The notes under the pieces are model-generated. The model was not told the origin of the DNA. It did not search any database and saw only the letters and a list, made by a program, of their open reading frames with translations. Below are positions 38,626 to 50,264 of a DNA stretch of 64,000 nt, piece after piece (positions within the stretch are counted from its first letter, which is position 1; every line of letters begins with the position of its first letter). The position numbers were made by a program, and so were the translations under genes. Source of the DNA: Sipunculus nudus (taxonomy: Eukaryota > Annelida > Sipuncula > Golfingiida > Sipunculidae); NCBI GenBank assembly GCA_026874595.1, contig CM049311.1, forward strand, positions 57,124,453-57,188,452, read 5' to 3'.

Positions 38626-40926
38626 TTGTATCCGCCAAAAAGAGTTTTGCGGATACTATGTTTTCAGTCGGATGCCGACGCAGCAGCCATTGCTGCATAG
38701 GTTTCCGGCGAACTCCTTTATAACCACTGGGCAGATTTTTTTAAAATTCGGAATTATGATCGGTCACATGTGAACTGCTGCACCCTCATTTTTTGTTGAC
38801 CTCTGACCTTTCCTCTCTGCCAAGCGTCCATTTGTGCGTCTGCTTCCACATATAAACCCACATATCTTGGGAACCGTTAGACCGATCAGGCTAAAAAGTT
38901 TGCACAAATGTAGCCCTTTGATAGCTTTATAACCTGCACTAAAAATGGTGGCTCCACCTGCAACCATTTTTGCACAGCTTCCACCTGTTCATCTGCCTTG
39001 GGATAAAATCACTCATATCTCAGCAGTGGTTTGACTTTTCCACCTGAAATTTTGCAGGTTTATACATCCTGGACAGCTTTCTCAATTTTATGAAAGGTGG
39101 CACCACCTACATTCACGTTTACTCTGCAGACATCCGAGCTCATATCTCGGGAACCATTTGACTGATTGGGCTAAAATTTTGCATGTGTATAGATCTCACA
39201 TAGTTCTTCATCATAGGCAAAAGTGGTGGCGCCACCTGCAACCATTTATGCACAGGGTCCATCTGTTCATCTGCCTTTGGATAAAATCACTCATATGGCA
39301 GCAGTGGTTTGACTTTTCCACCTGAAATTTTGCAGGTTGATACATCCTGGAGAGGTCTCTTGATTTCATGATGGGTGGCGCCACCTACATTCACGTTTAC
39401 TCTGCAGACATCCAAGCTCATAACTCTGGAATTCTTTTACCAATTAGGCCAAAATTTTGCTTGTGTATAGATCTCACGTAGCTCTTCATCATAGACAAAA
39501 CTGGTGGCGCCACCTGCAACCGCTTATGCACAGCATCAATCTGTTGATCTGCCTTGGGATAAAATCACTCATATCTCAGCAGTGGTTTGACTTATCCCCC
39601 TGAAATTTTGCAGGTTTATACATCCTGGACAGCTTTCTCAATTTTATGACAGGTCGCTCCACCTACATTCACATTTACTCTGCAGACATCCAAGCTCATA
39701 TCTCGGGAACCGTTTGACAGGTTTGGCTAAAATTTTGCATGTGTATAGATCTCACATAGTTCTTCATCATAGGCAAAAGTGGTGAAGCCACCTGCAAACA
39801 TTTATGCACAGGGTCCATCTGATCATCTGCCTTAAAATAAAATATAAAATCACTCATATGGCAGCAGTGGTTTGACTTTTCCACCTGAAATTTTGCAGGT
39901 TTATACATCCTGGACAGCTCTCTTGATTTCATGACAGGTGGCGCCACCTTCATTCATGTTATTCTGCAGACATCCAAGCTCATATCTCTGGAATTGTTTT
40001 ACCGATTTGGCCAAAATTTTGCATGTGTATAGATCTCACATAGCTCTTCATCATAGGCAAAAGTGGTGGTGCCACCTGCAACCGCTTATGCACAGCATCA
40101 ATCTGTTGATCTGCCTTGGGATAAAATCACTCATATCTCAGCAGTGGTTTGACTTATCCACCTGAAATTTTGCAGGTTTATACATCCTGGACAGCTTTCT
40201 CAATTTTATGACATGTCGCTCCACCTACATTCACATTTACTCTGCAGACATCCAAGCTCATATCTCGGGAACCGTTTGACCGATTTGGCTAAAATTTTGC
40301 ATGTGTATAGATCTCACATAGTTCTTCATCATAGGCAAAAGTGGTGAAGCCACCTGCAAACATTTATGCACAGGGTCCATCTGTTCATCTGCCTTAAAAT
40401 AAAATATAAAATCACTCATATGGCAGCAGTGGTTTGACTTTTCTACCTGAAATTTTGCAGGTTTATACATCCTGGACAGCTCTCTTGATTTCATGACAGG
40501 TGGCGCCACCTTCATTCATGTTATTCTGCAGACATCCAAGCTCATATCTCTGGAATTGTTTTACCGATTTGGCCAAAATTTTGCATGTGTATAGATCTCA
40601 CATAGCTCTTCATCATAGGCAAAATTGGTGGCGCCACCTGCCACCATTTTTGCACAGCATCCCTCTGTTTGTCTGCCGTGGGCTAAAATCACTCATATCT
40701 CAGTAGTGGTTTGACTTATCTGCCTAAAATTTTGCATGTTTTTACATCTGAGAAGCTTTCTGGATTTTATGGTAGGTGGCCCAAACTACATAAACAATTT
40801 GGCTGCAGACATTCAGGCTATTATGCAACACACCTCACCATATTTCCCCTTGCCACTCAATCCATGCCTCACTTCACCTTTCCCACTCTGATACAAGTAG
40901 TCGCTTGTTGACTACCCATATTCTAG
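38626..40926 (+). mobile_element. family A Helentron-like element, copy A3, nested in C4
   Basis: Starts TTGTATCCGCCAAAA after CAATCA, with the 5' hairpin (GTATCCGCC...TGCGGATAC). It ends with hairpin GTAGTCGCTTGTTGACTAC (40897-40915) and CCATATTCTAG before host TTTTTGTGTTG. In other C copies (for example 55190-55212) CAATCA is followed directly by TTTTTGTGTTG, so the insertion is clean. The core holds six or more units of about 280 bases with palindromes near 39226, 39376, 39504, 39936, 40498 and 40627. Confidence 0.9.
39596..40719 (+). repeat. 562-bp near-perfect tandem duplication inside A3
   Basis: Two consecutive 562-base blocks are almost identical; for example, the landmark GTCGCTCCACCTACATTCAC falls near 39653 and 40215, and the same minus-strand open frame recurs at 39696-39953 and 40258-40515. 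Each block equals two core units, so a recent unequal exchange is likely. Confidence 0.8.
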
Positions 40927-41439
40927 TTTTTGTGTTGTGTGCACCTATGCCAGAATTGCAGCAGTGATGTTTGTTTAATTGTTTCTTGTTCTAAGTGTTT
41001 AGTATTTGCATTGTTCATATACATATTACACATGTTCTTGAAAAATAATGGTCCAGCATTGAAGCATTACACCTGGTGTAATCTCATTGCACAGGTTCGC
41101 ATTAGCCTGTAGGCCTTGTTTTCAGTAATATAACTTTAATTAATCAAAATTTAATTGTATACCAAAATAAGATCAAAATCTTAAATTTTTTAAAAATATT
41201 AGCAAAAATATAAAATTGGTACTTTAACTTTTGCCCAAATATGACCATTGCATATTTTTTCTCGTAGGTATATTTAATATTTTTACAGCCCGGATACATG
41301 TGTATAATTTAATCTGTTGAATTCTGAAATTTGAAAGTAAAAGCTTAAAAATTATTCAAATTATTGAAGTTTTTCAGATGCTCTAATGTATTTGCATTTT
41401 GTATATCCAAGACTTTCTCTTGCTCACTATATCCTTGCC

Positions 41440-42030
41440 TTATGCTCTAAAGGCAGCGGAAATCTTGCGCTTCTAAAGGAGCAACTGATTTTCACGCTGC
41501 CTGCTTTGACCATTCATGATACATTTAGACACCAGATGGCGGTTAGTTGTCTGCTGAAAAAACGTGCACATGATGTGACAAGCAGCCAACCAGATGCCAA
41601 TAAACAAACACTCGACAGGCATCCTGGCTCCACCCATAGCTGCACTTCAAGTGCCGTTTGAAGACAGTTTACGGTCGAATTTTAATTGCTCCCCCTGCAT
41701 TCTCCCATCATCGACCAATTCGATTCTGACAGTGTGACTGTGTTAGCGTAGCCATGTATCTTTAGTCTTCAGAACTGAAACCAGCCAGCAAGGTGTGCAC
41801 GCAGCCTTTGTTCTTACGTTTGAATTACAGCTCACTGACTGGGCATCCTATGTGCCCAAGGCCCTAAGCAAACCACGTCTGCGGCAATTCTCTCTTAGCC
41901 TGTGGCCTGTTCAGACGGTAACCGGGGCGATGAGCTGTCACTCAAAATGAAATGAACATGATTGGCTCCGTGTATTCCTCGCTTGGCTGTGACAAGGTCT
42001 CATCTGATTGGACAAAAATACTGTGCTCCC
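41440..42030. promoter_or_regulatory. GC/CpG-enriched island with CCAAT-type boxes
   Basis: About 20 CpG occur in 540 bases, many more than in flanking DNA, and base composition is near 48% GC. Two ATTGG (inverted CCAAT) motifs lie at about 41961 and 42008. An open frame on the plus strand (41386-41661) crosses the left part. It could be a promoter with a first exon, or a foreign insertion. No TATA or initiator is convincing. Confidence 0.3.
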
Positions 42031-42939
42031 CTATGGTATAGCAATAAAGGATACAAGTTCATAACAAACAGGGCTTACCACATAGTTAGTAGGCCTATAG
42101 TTAAAGCACTGTGTAAAGAGTGTATTCAGTGTTATATAAAGATATATATATTTATATGTATATATATGTAAATAAAAATCATATCTTAAGCTTACAATCC
42201 CCCCCGGAAGATGGACATTGCCCCAAATGACAATTATGTTCCCATAACTACTATTTCTGCTTTGACATAGAATTAAATGCCTACAGGGATTTATTTGTAT
42301 ATTCTACTGATCAGCATCTAATCTAATTTTTATGTGACTGACACATGTTGCTGACTTGATTGCTGAATGCCCAGGTCATCTTGACTAATTCAGAGAAAGC
42401 CATATACCTTGCCTTGGTTTGCACGTAATCCTTTCTTTGACTTATTTAATTGAAGGTCAGTGTAACTGGTTCATTTTCTGGTTTGATTATCACATGCTTT
42501 TACAAGGAAATTGAATACCCTGGGGGATTCATGTTTGTTGTCTTACTGTGAAATCACCTGTATCTGAATCTGACTCGATTGTCAGACCATGCCTTTGTTA
42601 TCTTGATTAATTTTGAGTAAGCTACATACCTTATCTGACTTGCACACGCATGGTCCTAGGCAGAGCAAATCTAATATCAAGTCCAATATCACTGGTTTAT
42701 ATATATAGATCTCAGGTTGTTCTTAGCTGTTGTCTAGCCGTTACTTGTTCATACCAGAGCCAGTATTAACATAAAGCTTATTTAAAATATGTTTGAGGCT
42801 TGGACATTCGTGTTGTAATAAATTTCATGGTGAGGCTATGAGAGTGTTTTTTTCAGTAGCTTAAGGTTGGTAGTTCTCTAGGTTCTAGGGTAAAAATGGC
42901 TGAGGTAAAAACAGCTAAGGTAAACATGGGCAAAGATAG
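42031..42939. other. AT-rich spacer
   Basis: No feature is recognised apart from a short TATATA stretch near 42138-42170. Confidence 0.35.
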
Positions 42940-43102
42940 AATGTAGATCTCTTTGTCTTTCTGTGTCTTTCTCAGTCAATTTCTCCCTTGATCAGTTTCT
43001 CTCTCAGCAAGTTTCTTTCTTTGTGTCTTTCTTTCTCAACCAGTCTCTGTCTCTCTCTCTCTTTTGCTTTTGTTCTGTCTTCCCCCCTCCTTTCTTTCTT
43101 TT

Positions 43103-43148
<46 letters not shown>

Positions 43149-43162
43149 TTTCTCTTTCTCTG
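42940..43162 (+). repeat. CT-rich tract with (TC)n
   Basis: A pyrimidine-rich block with pure TC repeats at about 43107-43160. Apparent proteins here (poly Ser-Leu or Arg-Glu) are repeat translations. Confidence 0.85.
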
Positions 43163-43769
43163 GTAATATCTGATATAAATATCATCAGTTTTCCTCACTC
43201 TTCCTCACCTTATGTTCTAAATAACCCTTAATTGTCTTTGCTCTTGAGGAATCTTACTTGTTGTTTTGCCATCACAAAGTGCTTCATCTCATTGGGTTAG
43301 GAATGTAGATCAATAATAGATGACAAAAACAGAAAAACTACATGCATGCCTTCCTAAAGACCTAACAAATTTATTGTGTATGAGGCAGTGAGTCCATGAA
43401 AAGAGCACAACCTTTCCCAGCCAAGCTGAACAAAAGGTGTTTCATAGTGATTGTCCTTAGCATGACTATGGGTGAAGCTGTGATGCATTTCAACACAGCT
43501 GGTTTGTCTACTCGAACCATCAATTGACAGTCACATAAACAAATAACAAGGATTTATGCTCATTCTCCTTTAAAGTTGTAGCTTTACATAATACTTTGTA
43601 AATATTATGGATTATCCTGCTCATATGATAAACCAGTCATAAAAAAACAGAATCAAGTCCTCAGATCCAGAGACACTTATGAACTTGTGGTGATGTTGTT
43701 TACCAGTATTTCACATCTTTTCATTGGCAAGTAAATACGAGCAGAGAACAGGTCTATTGTTTGTAAACA

Positions 43770-44100
43770 GCTTCTGTGGCTCAGGAGTTAAGAGCAATGG
43801 ACTAAAAGCTTGAAGGTTGTGAGTTCAAATCTCATCCGAGGCAATGAGATTTTCACCATTGGCCCAAATCCAGGGTGAGTGTTCTACAGGCTTGATGGCA
43901 AGGCTGTGCCCCACAGCAGTGTATTATTTACAAACGAGTGCATCTTTGGGGGTTCCTTAGTGTTATGACCAAGCAATGGGGATGATTACACACCAAGGAC
44001 CCGCTGGGGGAGTAGACACTGCCTGGGCTGGGTTGACAACAGGTTACAAAAATAATAGGATAGAAAGCGAGTGCTACCGCCCTGTCACATAGTCCTAATC
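43770..44100 (+). mobile_element. tRNA-derived SINE
   Basis: The first 76 bases fold partly like a tRNA: acceptor GCTTCTG with CCGAGGC (6 of 7 pairs), D arm GCTC/GAGC, and T arm GTGAG-TTCAAAT-CTCAT. TGGCTCAGGAG and GAGTTCAAATC fit Pol III A and B boxes. The anticodon stem does not pair, so it is not a working tRNA. About 250 bases of unrelated body follow (TTCACCATTGGCCC to CTGTCACATAGTCC). The family is not recognised and the 3' end is approximate. Confidence 0.7.
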
Positions 44101-44743
44101 CAAAGTGGAACTCACAGTTGTATATACTTAGTTAAGGGCTCATGAAAAATGGAGGCAGTTACCTCCAACAAAAATATCTTTAATCAAATAACAAAAGGTT
44201 GTGATTTAAAAGGATGAATCATGCGCCTCTTGACCTTTAAATAACTTCACAATGATTTTCAGGGATGGTCCAAGTGTACTCTTGAGAAGCTTTTAGGCCC
44301 CCCGAAAAAGGTTTGGTCCTCAGTCACTTTTTTTTACAGAAATCAGTGCAGGTAGGCAATTTTTTACCTGTTTTTGTATGTTTTGATAAAATTGTCATAT
44401 TATCAGGAAAGAGCATGATAAAAACAGAATTCTTTTCTAACCAGGGTAATGTCTTACATGACAAAGGAAATCTGATCAAAATTGTATGATTTTATCTTCT
44501 TGTAAGAAATGTCCGAACGGCTGGAGCTCAAAATTGATAAGTTTCTAATAAAATTATTCTAAAAATTTTTTAGGGGGGGGGGGTTAACATTGATGTGCAG
44601 AGTGCCTGAAAACCATACCTTTTATTTTTTTGTAGGCCTAAGATTAAAAAAAAATAGGAAATCACTTCATTTTTTTCTGTCCAATTTTAACCACAAGCTG
44701 TCTGAAATTATTAAGGATGTTCTTGCATTTTGTCTAGTTTCAG
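44101..44743. other. AT-rich spacer with G11 run
   Basis: Nothing beyond a G11 run at 44573-44583. Confidence 0.35.
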
Positions 44744-44813
44744 TAGACAGCAGGGATTCATGTAACTTTGAATATTACACATGTGGAGAAGGCTCTAATG
44801 GCCAAGGTCCAAG
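44744..44813 (+). CDS. possible internal exon with GC donor
   Basis: After TCTAGTTTCAG there are two bases and then 22 codons, DSRDSCNFEYYTCGEGSNGQ and on. The end could be AAG/GCAAGT, the consensus of the rare GC-AG donor class, or a weaker GT site at 44807. The entry phase fits the one-base overhang of 34891-35008. The flanks are AT-rich. No family is recognised. Confidence 0.3.
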
Positions 44814-44859
44814 GCAAGTCTCATTATTTTTTTTCAGTCCTGAATAGTATCCAGCTGAA

Positions 44860-45284
44860 AGACCTTTGAGTACTCTCCGGGTATTAATTTTCCCCACAGT
44901 GCTGATGAACAGGAACCTGATTATGTGGGAAATGTTACTTAAAGGGCCTTGTGACCTTAGACTCTCACATCATGCAAGTCCCGCACCAGGAAGTCCTGTG
45001 TCCCATATATTCTTATCAAACCTGGTGTATACTTTATATAACCAGTATGTGTAGTACAAATTAATGTGTTCAGGGGTTAGTTCCGATAAAAATAAATAGG
45101 ACTCCTAGCTAAAACTATGAGATTTTTTTAGAACCCCTAAGACTGTATAGGGTTTATGATCCTAGCCCTTAGGAACATGCAGGTTTGTGCCCTGGTATTG
45201 GCTGGCAGTACAGACAGACGGAAGAAGACGGACAAACCCATCACTTTAGCACAGCATGACTGAAAGTCAGCTGAGCTAAAAAAA
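44860..45284 (-). mobile_element. family E-like element, minus strand, partial
   Basis: Read on the minus strand it begins TTTTTTTAGCTCAGCTGAC near 45284, followed by GTCCGTCTTCTTCCGTCTG, as in family E. The core is diverged, and no 3' terminus is found, so the left limit is a guess. Confidence 0.45.
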
Positions 45285-45330
45285 TATTTGTTTTGTTTTC
45301 ATAAAGGTAAATAAACTTTTGCGGAAATAT

Positions 45331-46145
45331 ATAGGGCCCTGTTTGAATAAGCTAGTGCCCTGTAGTAATCACCCTGTCCCTGCCTCTGACCATCTGTCTA
45401 TCCACAAATGTTGTTTCCAGATGATAACTCCAATTTGGTTTGACTTTTGGATTTCAGACTCAAGATTTATATGGCCCACTGTGAAGTAAAGCAAGAATCC
45501 TATCCATTTTTGGGTCATGTGGTCAAAGGTCAACATCACAGGATCCATTTTTTTTAAAGATTTTGCCAAACTATACATCCCAGATGCAGACCTTCCATCT
45601 TGCACATATAGGACACCTGCCAATAGGGGAAGATCTCTATTGGTCTTGGGGTCACTAAGTCAAAGATCAAGGTCACAGGAGCCATCTATCCAAAAATTAT
45701 TTTCTCGATTTACATATGGATTTCAAACTTGATTTATATATGGCCCTTTACTAAAGCAAGCATCCTGTGTATTTTGGGATCAACAGGTCAAAGGTCAAGA
45801 TCACAGGACCCACAACTTTAAAAAGTTTGTGAATGCATTTTAAGCTAGCTACACTTTTCATTCAAGACCTTTCATCTTGTACATATAGCTCACTTGCCAA
45901 CATAGAATGATTCCTGTCAATTCTGAGGCCATAAGATCAAAGGTTAAGGTCACAGGAGCTATCTGTCCAAAAATTTGTTTCAAGATGATAACTCCAGTTA
46001 AATTGATATAGGGATTTCAAACTTGTTTTTTTAATGGCCCACCAATAAGACAAAACTCTTTAGATTTTTGGGTAATGAGGTATTAGGTCAAGGTCACAGG
46101 ACCCCATATTGAAAAAAGATTGTGGTTGCTTTATAAGCCAGGTGG
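45331..46145 (+). mobile_element. family F-like element, partial
   Basis: Starts ATAGGGCCCTGTTTGAATAAG. Repeated units carry GGTCAAAGGTCA and 'CACAGGA' landmarks as in the copy at 13054. A GGTCAAAGGTCAA motif occurs near 45522 and 45788. No CTAG terminus is identified. Confidence 0.5.
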
Positions 46146-46379
46146 CATGTGTGCTGTGTTTATGTTTTGCGCCACTGGTCACACCAGCTGCAGGCGCCGA
46201 TCAGCTTATGCACAGGACTAAGGATATATATTATAAGTTTAAAACAAAATATTGACAGATACCATAACATTTTAAGGAAGAAACACTATATTTTATGTAT
46301 GTTAAAAAAACCTGGTATTTGAATAAGCCCATTCAATCCATTAATCACAAAGTTGAATAGATAATTGTCACTGAAGTAT

Positions 46380-46450
46380 AATCATCCCCCGCCTACGTTG
46401 AGGGGGGGGGGGTATAGTGATCAGCTCCGTCCTTCCATCCTTCCTGAAAG
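46380..46450 (+). mobile_element. possible 5' end of another Helentron-like family
   Basis: ATCCCCCGCC-TACGTT-GAGGGGGGG can form a terminal hairpin, followed by TAGTGATC and CCGTCCTTCCATCC, the plan seen in families D-F. The rest of an element is not recognisable. Includes a G11 run at 46402-46412. Confidence 0.3.
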
Positions 46451-49400
46451 CCCTGTACGTTGTATGTTTATTTAAGTTAACAAAACGGCATACATAGAAT
46501 TTGTTTAAATTTCAACCAGTCTGCCATGTTTGCCTTCTTAAGTATATCCCATTTGTTGATTTTGATTATCATGTGCAGTCACATGACCCAGTAATATGAT
46601 CATAAAGTTGTGACACTGCTGCTAGCTAGTCCACAGTCCTTCAGGTTGTCTGCAGTGCTTTGAACATTATTCCTCCAGGCTGTGCAAGCAGAGCTCAGTC
46701 TGACAACCCATTCATACCAGTGGTCAAAGTGCTTCAACTACCCTTGAACAACTAACCTCTTAACATGAAGGGCCTACTCAATAAACAGATGGCATCAAAT
46801 AGCATTAATAACAGCAAACAGTGGCCTCAGCCTCCCCCCAGGTATGTACATACCTGTAATGTACATTACAGGTACACATACATGTGACCAGGGGACAAAT
46901 ATTTTCTCTGGCACTGAGGTTTCAAAACTGTCATTGTTTCTCTTCAGAATCACATCATATGCCTTGTTTTGTTATGTGTAAAATCGGGTTCCTTGAGCTC
47001 CTGAGGGAATATGTGGCAGGAGTCCAGATCCCATTTTAAAAGGGCCAAATCACCTATAGAGCATGTTGAATTAACACAAAAAATATCACTTCTCTCTAAA
47101 ATAAATTGGTACCTGCCAATTTATTGCCCTGAAACAATTTGCTTACTCCAGTTAATCAGTATCCAAAATAGCCGAAAGGGCACAATCGCAGGTGCCAACA
47201 TTAACAAAGCACATGGGACTGTGCATTACTGAGCCACATCAACTGCTAATCACGGGATGACCTGACTGACTTGACCCCAAAAATGTAATACATGTTCCTA
47301 TGCACTGGCTAAAATATTACCTGTTGCGGCTCATATTCGGCCTTGTTATGGTAAACAAACACACATGCACTGTGTATACAAACATGCAGAGCCATAACAA
47401 GGTGTTAAACTGCCATATGTGAGGTACCAAGAATGTGTGCTGGGTTGGTTTTGCTTGGAAACATTTGAACAAAGTAAAACTGAACTGAAAGTGTGAAAGA
47501 ATAGGCATAATATTACTCCTGATTATGTCCCTTTAATCAATCCTCCTGGTGTCTGAGCCCTCAGGGCACAATTGTCATGCTCAGTTTAATAATATTACAC
47601 ATCAGTTCAGTCTGCAGTTATTGTGAACAACACCATTTGGGTTTTACTTTGGGAGGAGGTCATGATTTTATATATTCCTTTAGGGTCCCCAAACCAGCAA
47701 ATTTTGTGTTATTATTGCCATAGCATCACTTAATTACAAGTGAGTAGATTAACAGATTTATCTAAATGTTTTTGTAATTGAATGATTATAATTTGCCTCC
47801 TACTGTTTTCATATAGCCCGTAAATGCACATTCAAATTTGATAAAACAGCTCACTGACTAATTAGGCGGTAATGAAATAATTTGCAGAAATTGGACTTGA
47901 TGTCTTGAGGTTAATATTTATGATCAGTCATGAACTTCAGGGTATCTACTATAAAGGATTTTAACAGTTCAACTTTGAATACACTAGTTTTTGGTTGAAT
48001 TTCAATCAAATCACATAATAACAGTCTACAAACACCAAAGGAAGACTCCACCCCAAGCTCCAATTTCCTTTCCAATCCCCCCACCCTCTTCCTCCCTCCT
48101 TCCCAGGTGAAAATAAGCCTAAAGGTTCAAAGGAAATGTGCGGTGCAAATATATTACCTGTGACTTTTAATCATGCCAAAGGTCAGTTTTGGAAAACTAC
48201 TGCTACTGCAAACAGAGACAGAAATGAGCATAAATAATGGGTGATCAGCAAATAATTAACAACCTTTCAAGTTCGGTCAAGGTAAAAAATTAATATCAGG
48301 TGCAAAAATGTCACCTAAGACTAATATTGTTACCCATTATCTTACTGTCATTTTAAACAAAGCAATCAGAGCTTTATTTTAGTCAACAGAAATTCTAATT
48401 TAGTTCAAGTTCAAAAATAAATATCAGCTGCAAATCTGTCACCTTTGACTTATATTGTTATATCCTATTGCGTTTTTTAAACAAATCAATCAGAACTTGA
48501 AAGTAATAAAAAATTTAAACTGTGTGAATTAAAAATTCCTTTTATAATTAGTTCTGTACATATGATATTAATATCTAGATATATCTACAGAGAGATTTCT
48601 TAATCATTACTTCCAAGTATTTACCCACACTTATGCTTTTTTCATATGAATACTTACTTTCTCAGTGTTGTATGATATTCTTATGATTTGTGAAATACAT
48701 CACAGTGAATATACTTCTAACACTATCCTTATTAATAATTAGCTACAATAATACAGTATTTAAAATTTCACAACAATTAAACACAGATTTTTAGGTCTAT
48801 GACAATTTCAGTATAAACGATGTAAGAGATTGTCACCTTAAGTAAGAATATGCAAATCACAGGATTTCTGGAAGAATCACATGAGAAAATTTATTTTTTA
48901 ACCAAATTCTACTATATCATTTTAACATTAAATATCATTAATTGTCATCTGATTTGGCTATAAATACATATAAATCATATTTTTATTTTACATTATTTAA
49001 AATTTAAAACCCAGAAATTTTATTTTAAAATTCAAATTAAAAGGCACAATATTGTAATGCAGAACCTATGATCCTTATGCTGGTATTTAGACATTTCTTG
49101 AATGAAAAAAAAAAAAACATTCAATGACTAGAGTTTAATGATGTCAGAAATAAATTGTCTCATACATTCAGCAGGAAAAACTGAGCCAGTTGACCCACAG
49201 TGGTTAATATGCAGGAAAATTCATGGCACAACAAATTTGGGTATAATTTTATAGCCATGCACCTGCAGTTTGAATTTCAATCATCAGGAAAAATAATCAC
49301 CAGCAATTTAAGGAAGATAAAAATAATGGCCAGAACTATGATTTAAGACCTTCAGATATTAACAACCGTCCCTGAGGGGCATAGATGATTGGAGGCAGAC

Positions 49401-50228
49401 ACTTAGCTGCTCTGTAGCCATAAGGGAAAATCTGCCAAGTCTGGCAATACTGTGGGGGCGCCAAATCTACTTCAGCACCGAAGTGCTTGGCAAATGCAGG
49501 CTAAACCTTACTTTTTCAGATCTCTCTGGGCTACCGGCCACAGCAGGCAGTTCCTCTCAGATAAACAGGTTTTTTTAGTGCTCAGATAAAGATGAAGGAG
49601 TCTGTATCCCAGAGCCATAGTGATGGAGGGAACAAAGTATTCTGCATCTGGAGCCATTACCTGGAGTGGGTCTGTGAGCTCATTTTTTAATGGACAGCTC
49701 CATCTAGTGATGTGCTTGTGCTGGTATTGTTTTTATCAACCTTGAGGCAGACGGAGCCTGCTCTAGATTTTAGCCTTTGAGCATCACAGGTATTGATTAA
49801 AGAAAAAGTTTTTCCAGAAGAAGTTGGTTTGAAATTGTGACAGACATAAGCTTAGCTGTAATCACCTGCTTTCTTTGCAGGGAATGTCCATTATACTGAA
49901 GCTGGGCAATCTCTTGACCTTTCTTATCAACATAACTCTAATGATTCAGCAGATATTTTTTTTTCTGGACATGAGTCTCATCTTGTTAAAATGTAAAAAT
50001 CCCAGTGACTATTTTTGTTTGGTGATTGAGAATATACCAGTTAAAGTCTGACTTAAATGAAAGAGGTATCTTTTACCATTCTAGGATGTTAACAAACATA
50101 CAAACATAAAAGGATGTTTTTAAATGGAAAAAAAACTCACTAAAATTGATTTAAAAGGCCTGTCACATGGATAATTTTTCAGGAATGTCTATTATGCTAA
50201 ATAAAAATAGTACTTTACATCCTGTCTG
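46451..50228. other. AT-rich intronic or intergenic DNA
   Basis: No gene is recognised. A pyrimidine tract ending CCTTCCCAG at about 48104 is a good acceptor-like site with a 39-codon open frame after it. An open plus-strand frame of about 70 codons lies at 49365-49577. Neither has a matching partner signal. Confidence 0.35.
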
Positions 50229-50264
50229 ATGAGAGCAGGCCGTTATCAGTACCTTTCTACTGCT

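Larger units (their letters stand above)
36367..41121 (+). mobile_element. family C Helentron-like element, copy C4
   Basis: Starts TTTTTAGCGAACCTGTGAGC, ends CACAGGTTCGCATTAGCC plus TGTAGGCCTTGTT. It carries a CGTGCGTCGTGTGTC tract and GGTGGCGCCACC at about 36860. A family A element interrupts it at 38626-40926. Without that it would be about 2.45 kb, similar to C1 and C2. Confidence 0.8.
35911..41330 (+). mobile_element. family E element split by C4, which is split by A3
   Basis: The 5' end is TTTTTAGCCCATAAGTCATCTGAGC at 35911. The sequence follows the E copy at 3885 up to TTAAAGCTAGGGACTTTT (36370), breaks for 36367-41121, then resumes with AGTAATATAACTTTAATTAA, which in the 3885 copy directly follows (about 4363). 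The right terminus is not identifiable; 41330 is approximate. Confidence 0.75.

Noticed and set aside
39696-40706. Repeated 'proteins' such as MKVAPPVMKSRELSRMY and MAPPTFTFTLQ on both strands in family A cores
   Set aside because: They are translations of tandem transposon units, open on both strands around a palindrome, with stops and shifts between copies.
42963-43198. Ser/Leu-rich and Arg/Glu-rich open frames
   Set aside because: Low-complexity translation of a CT tract.
43770-43846. Functional tRNA gene
   Set aside because: The anticodon stem does not pair and a long SINE body follows.
46590-46737. Minus-strand open frame with WYEWVVRLSSACTAWRNNVQ
   Set aside because: No splice sites or homology recognised; plus-strand frames are also open there.
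49365-49577. About 70-codon plus-strand open frame (GIDDWRQTLSCSVAIREN)
   Set aside because: The nearest acceptor places a stop in this frame, and no convincing donor follows.
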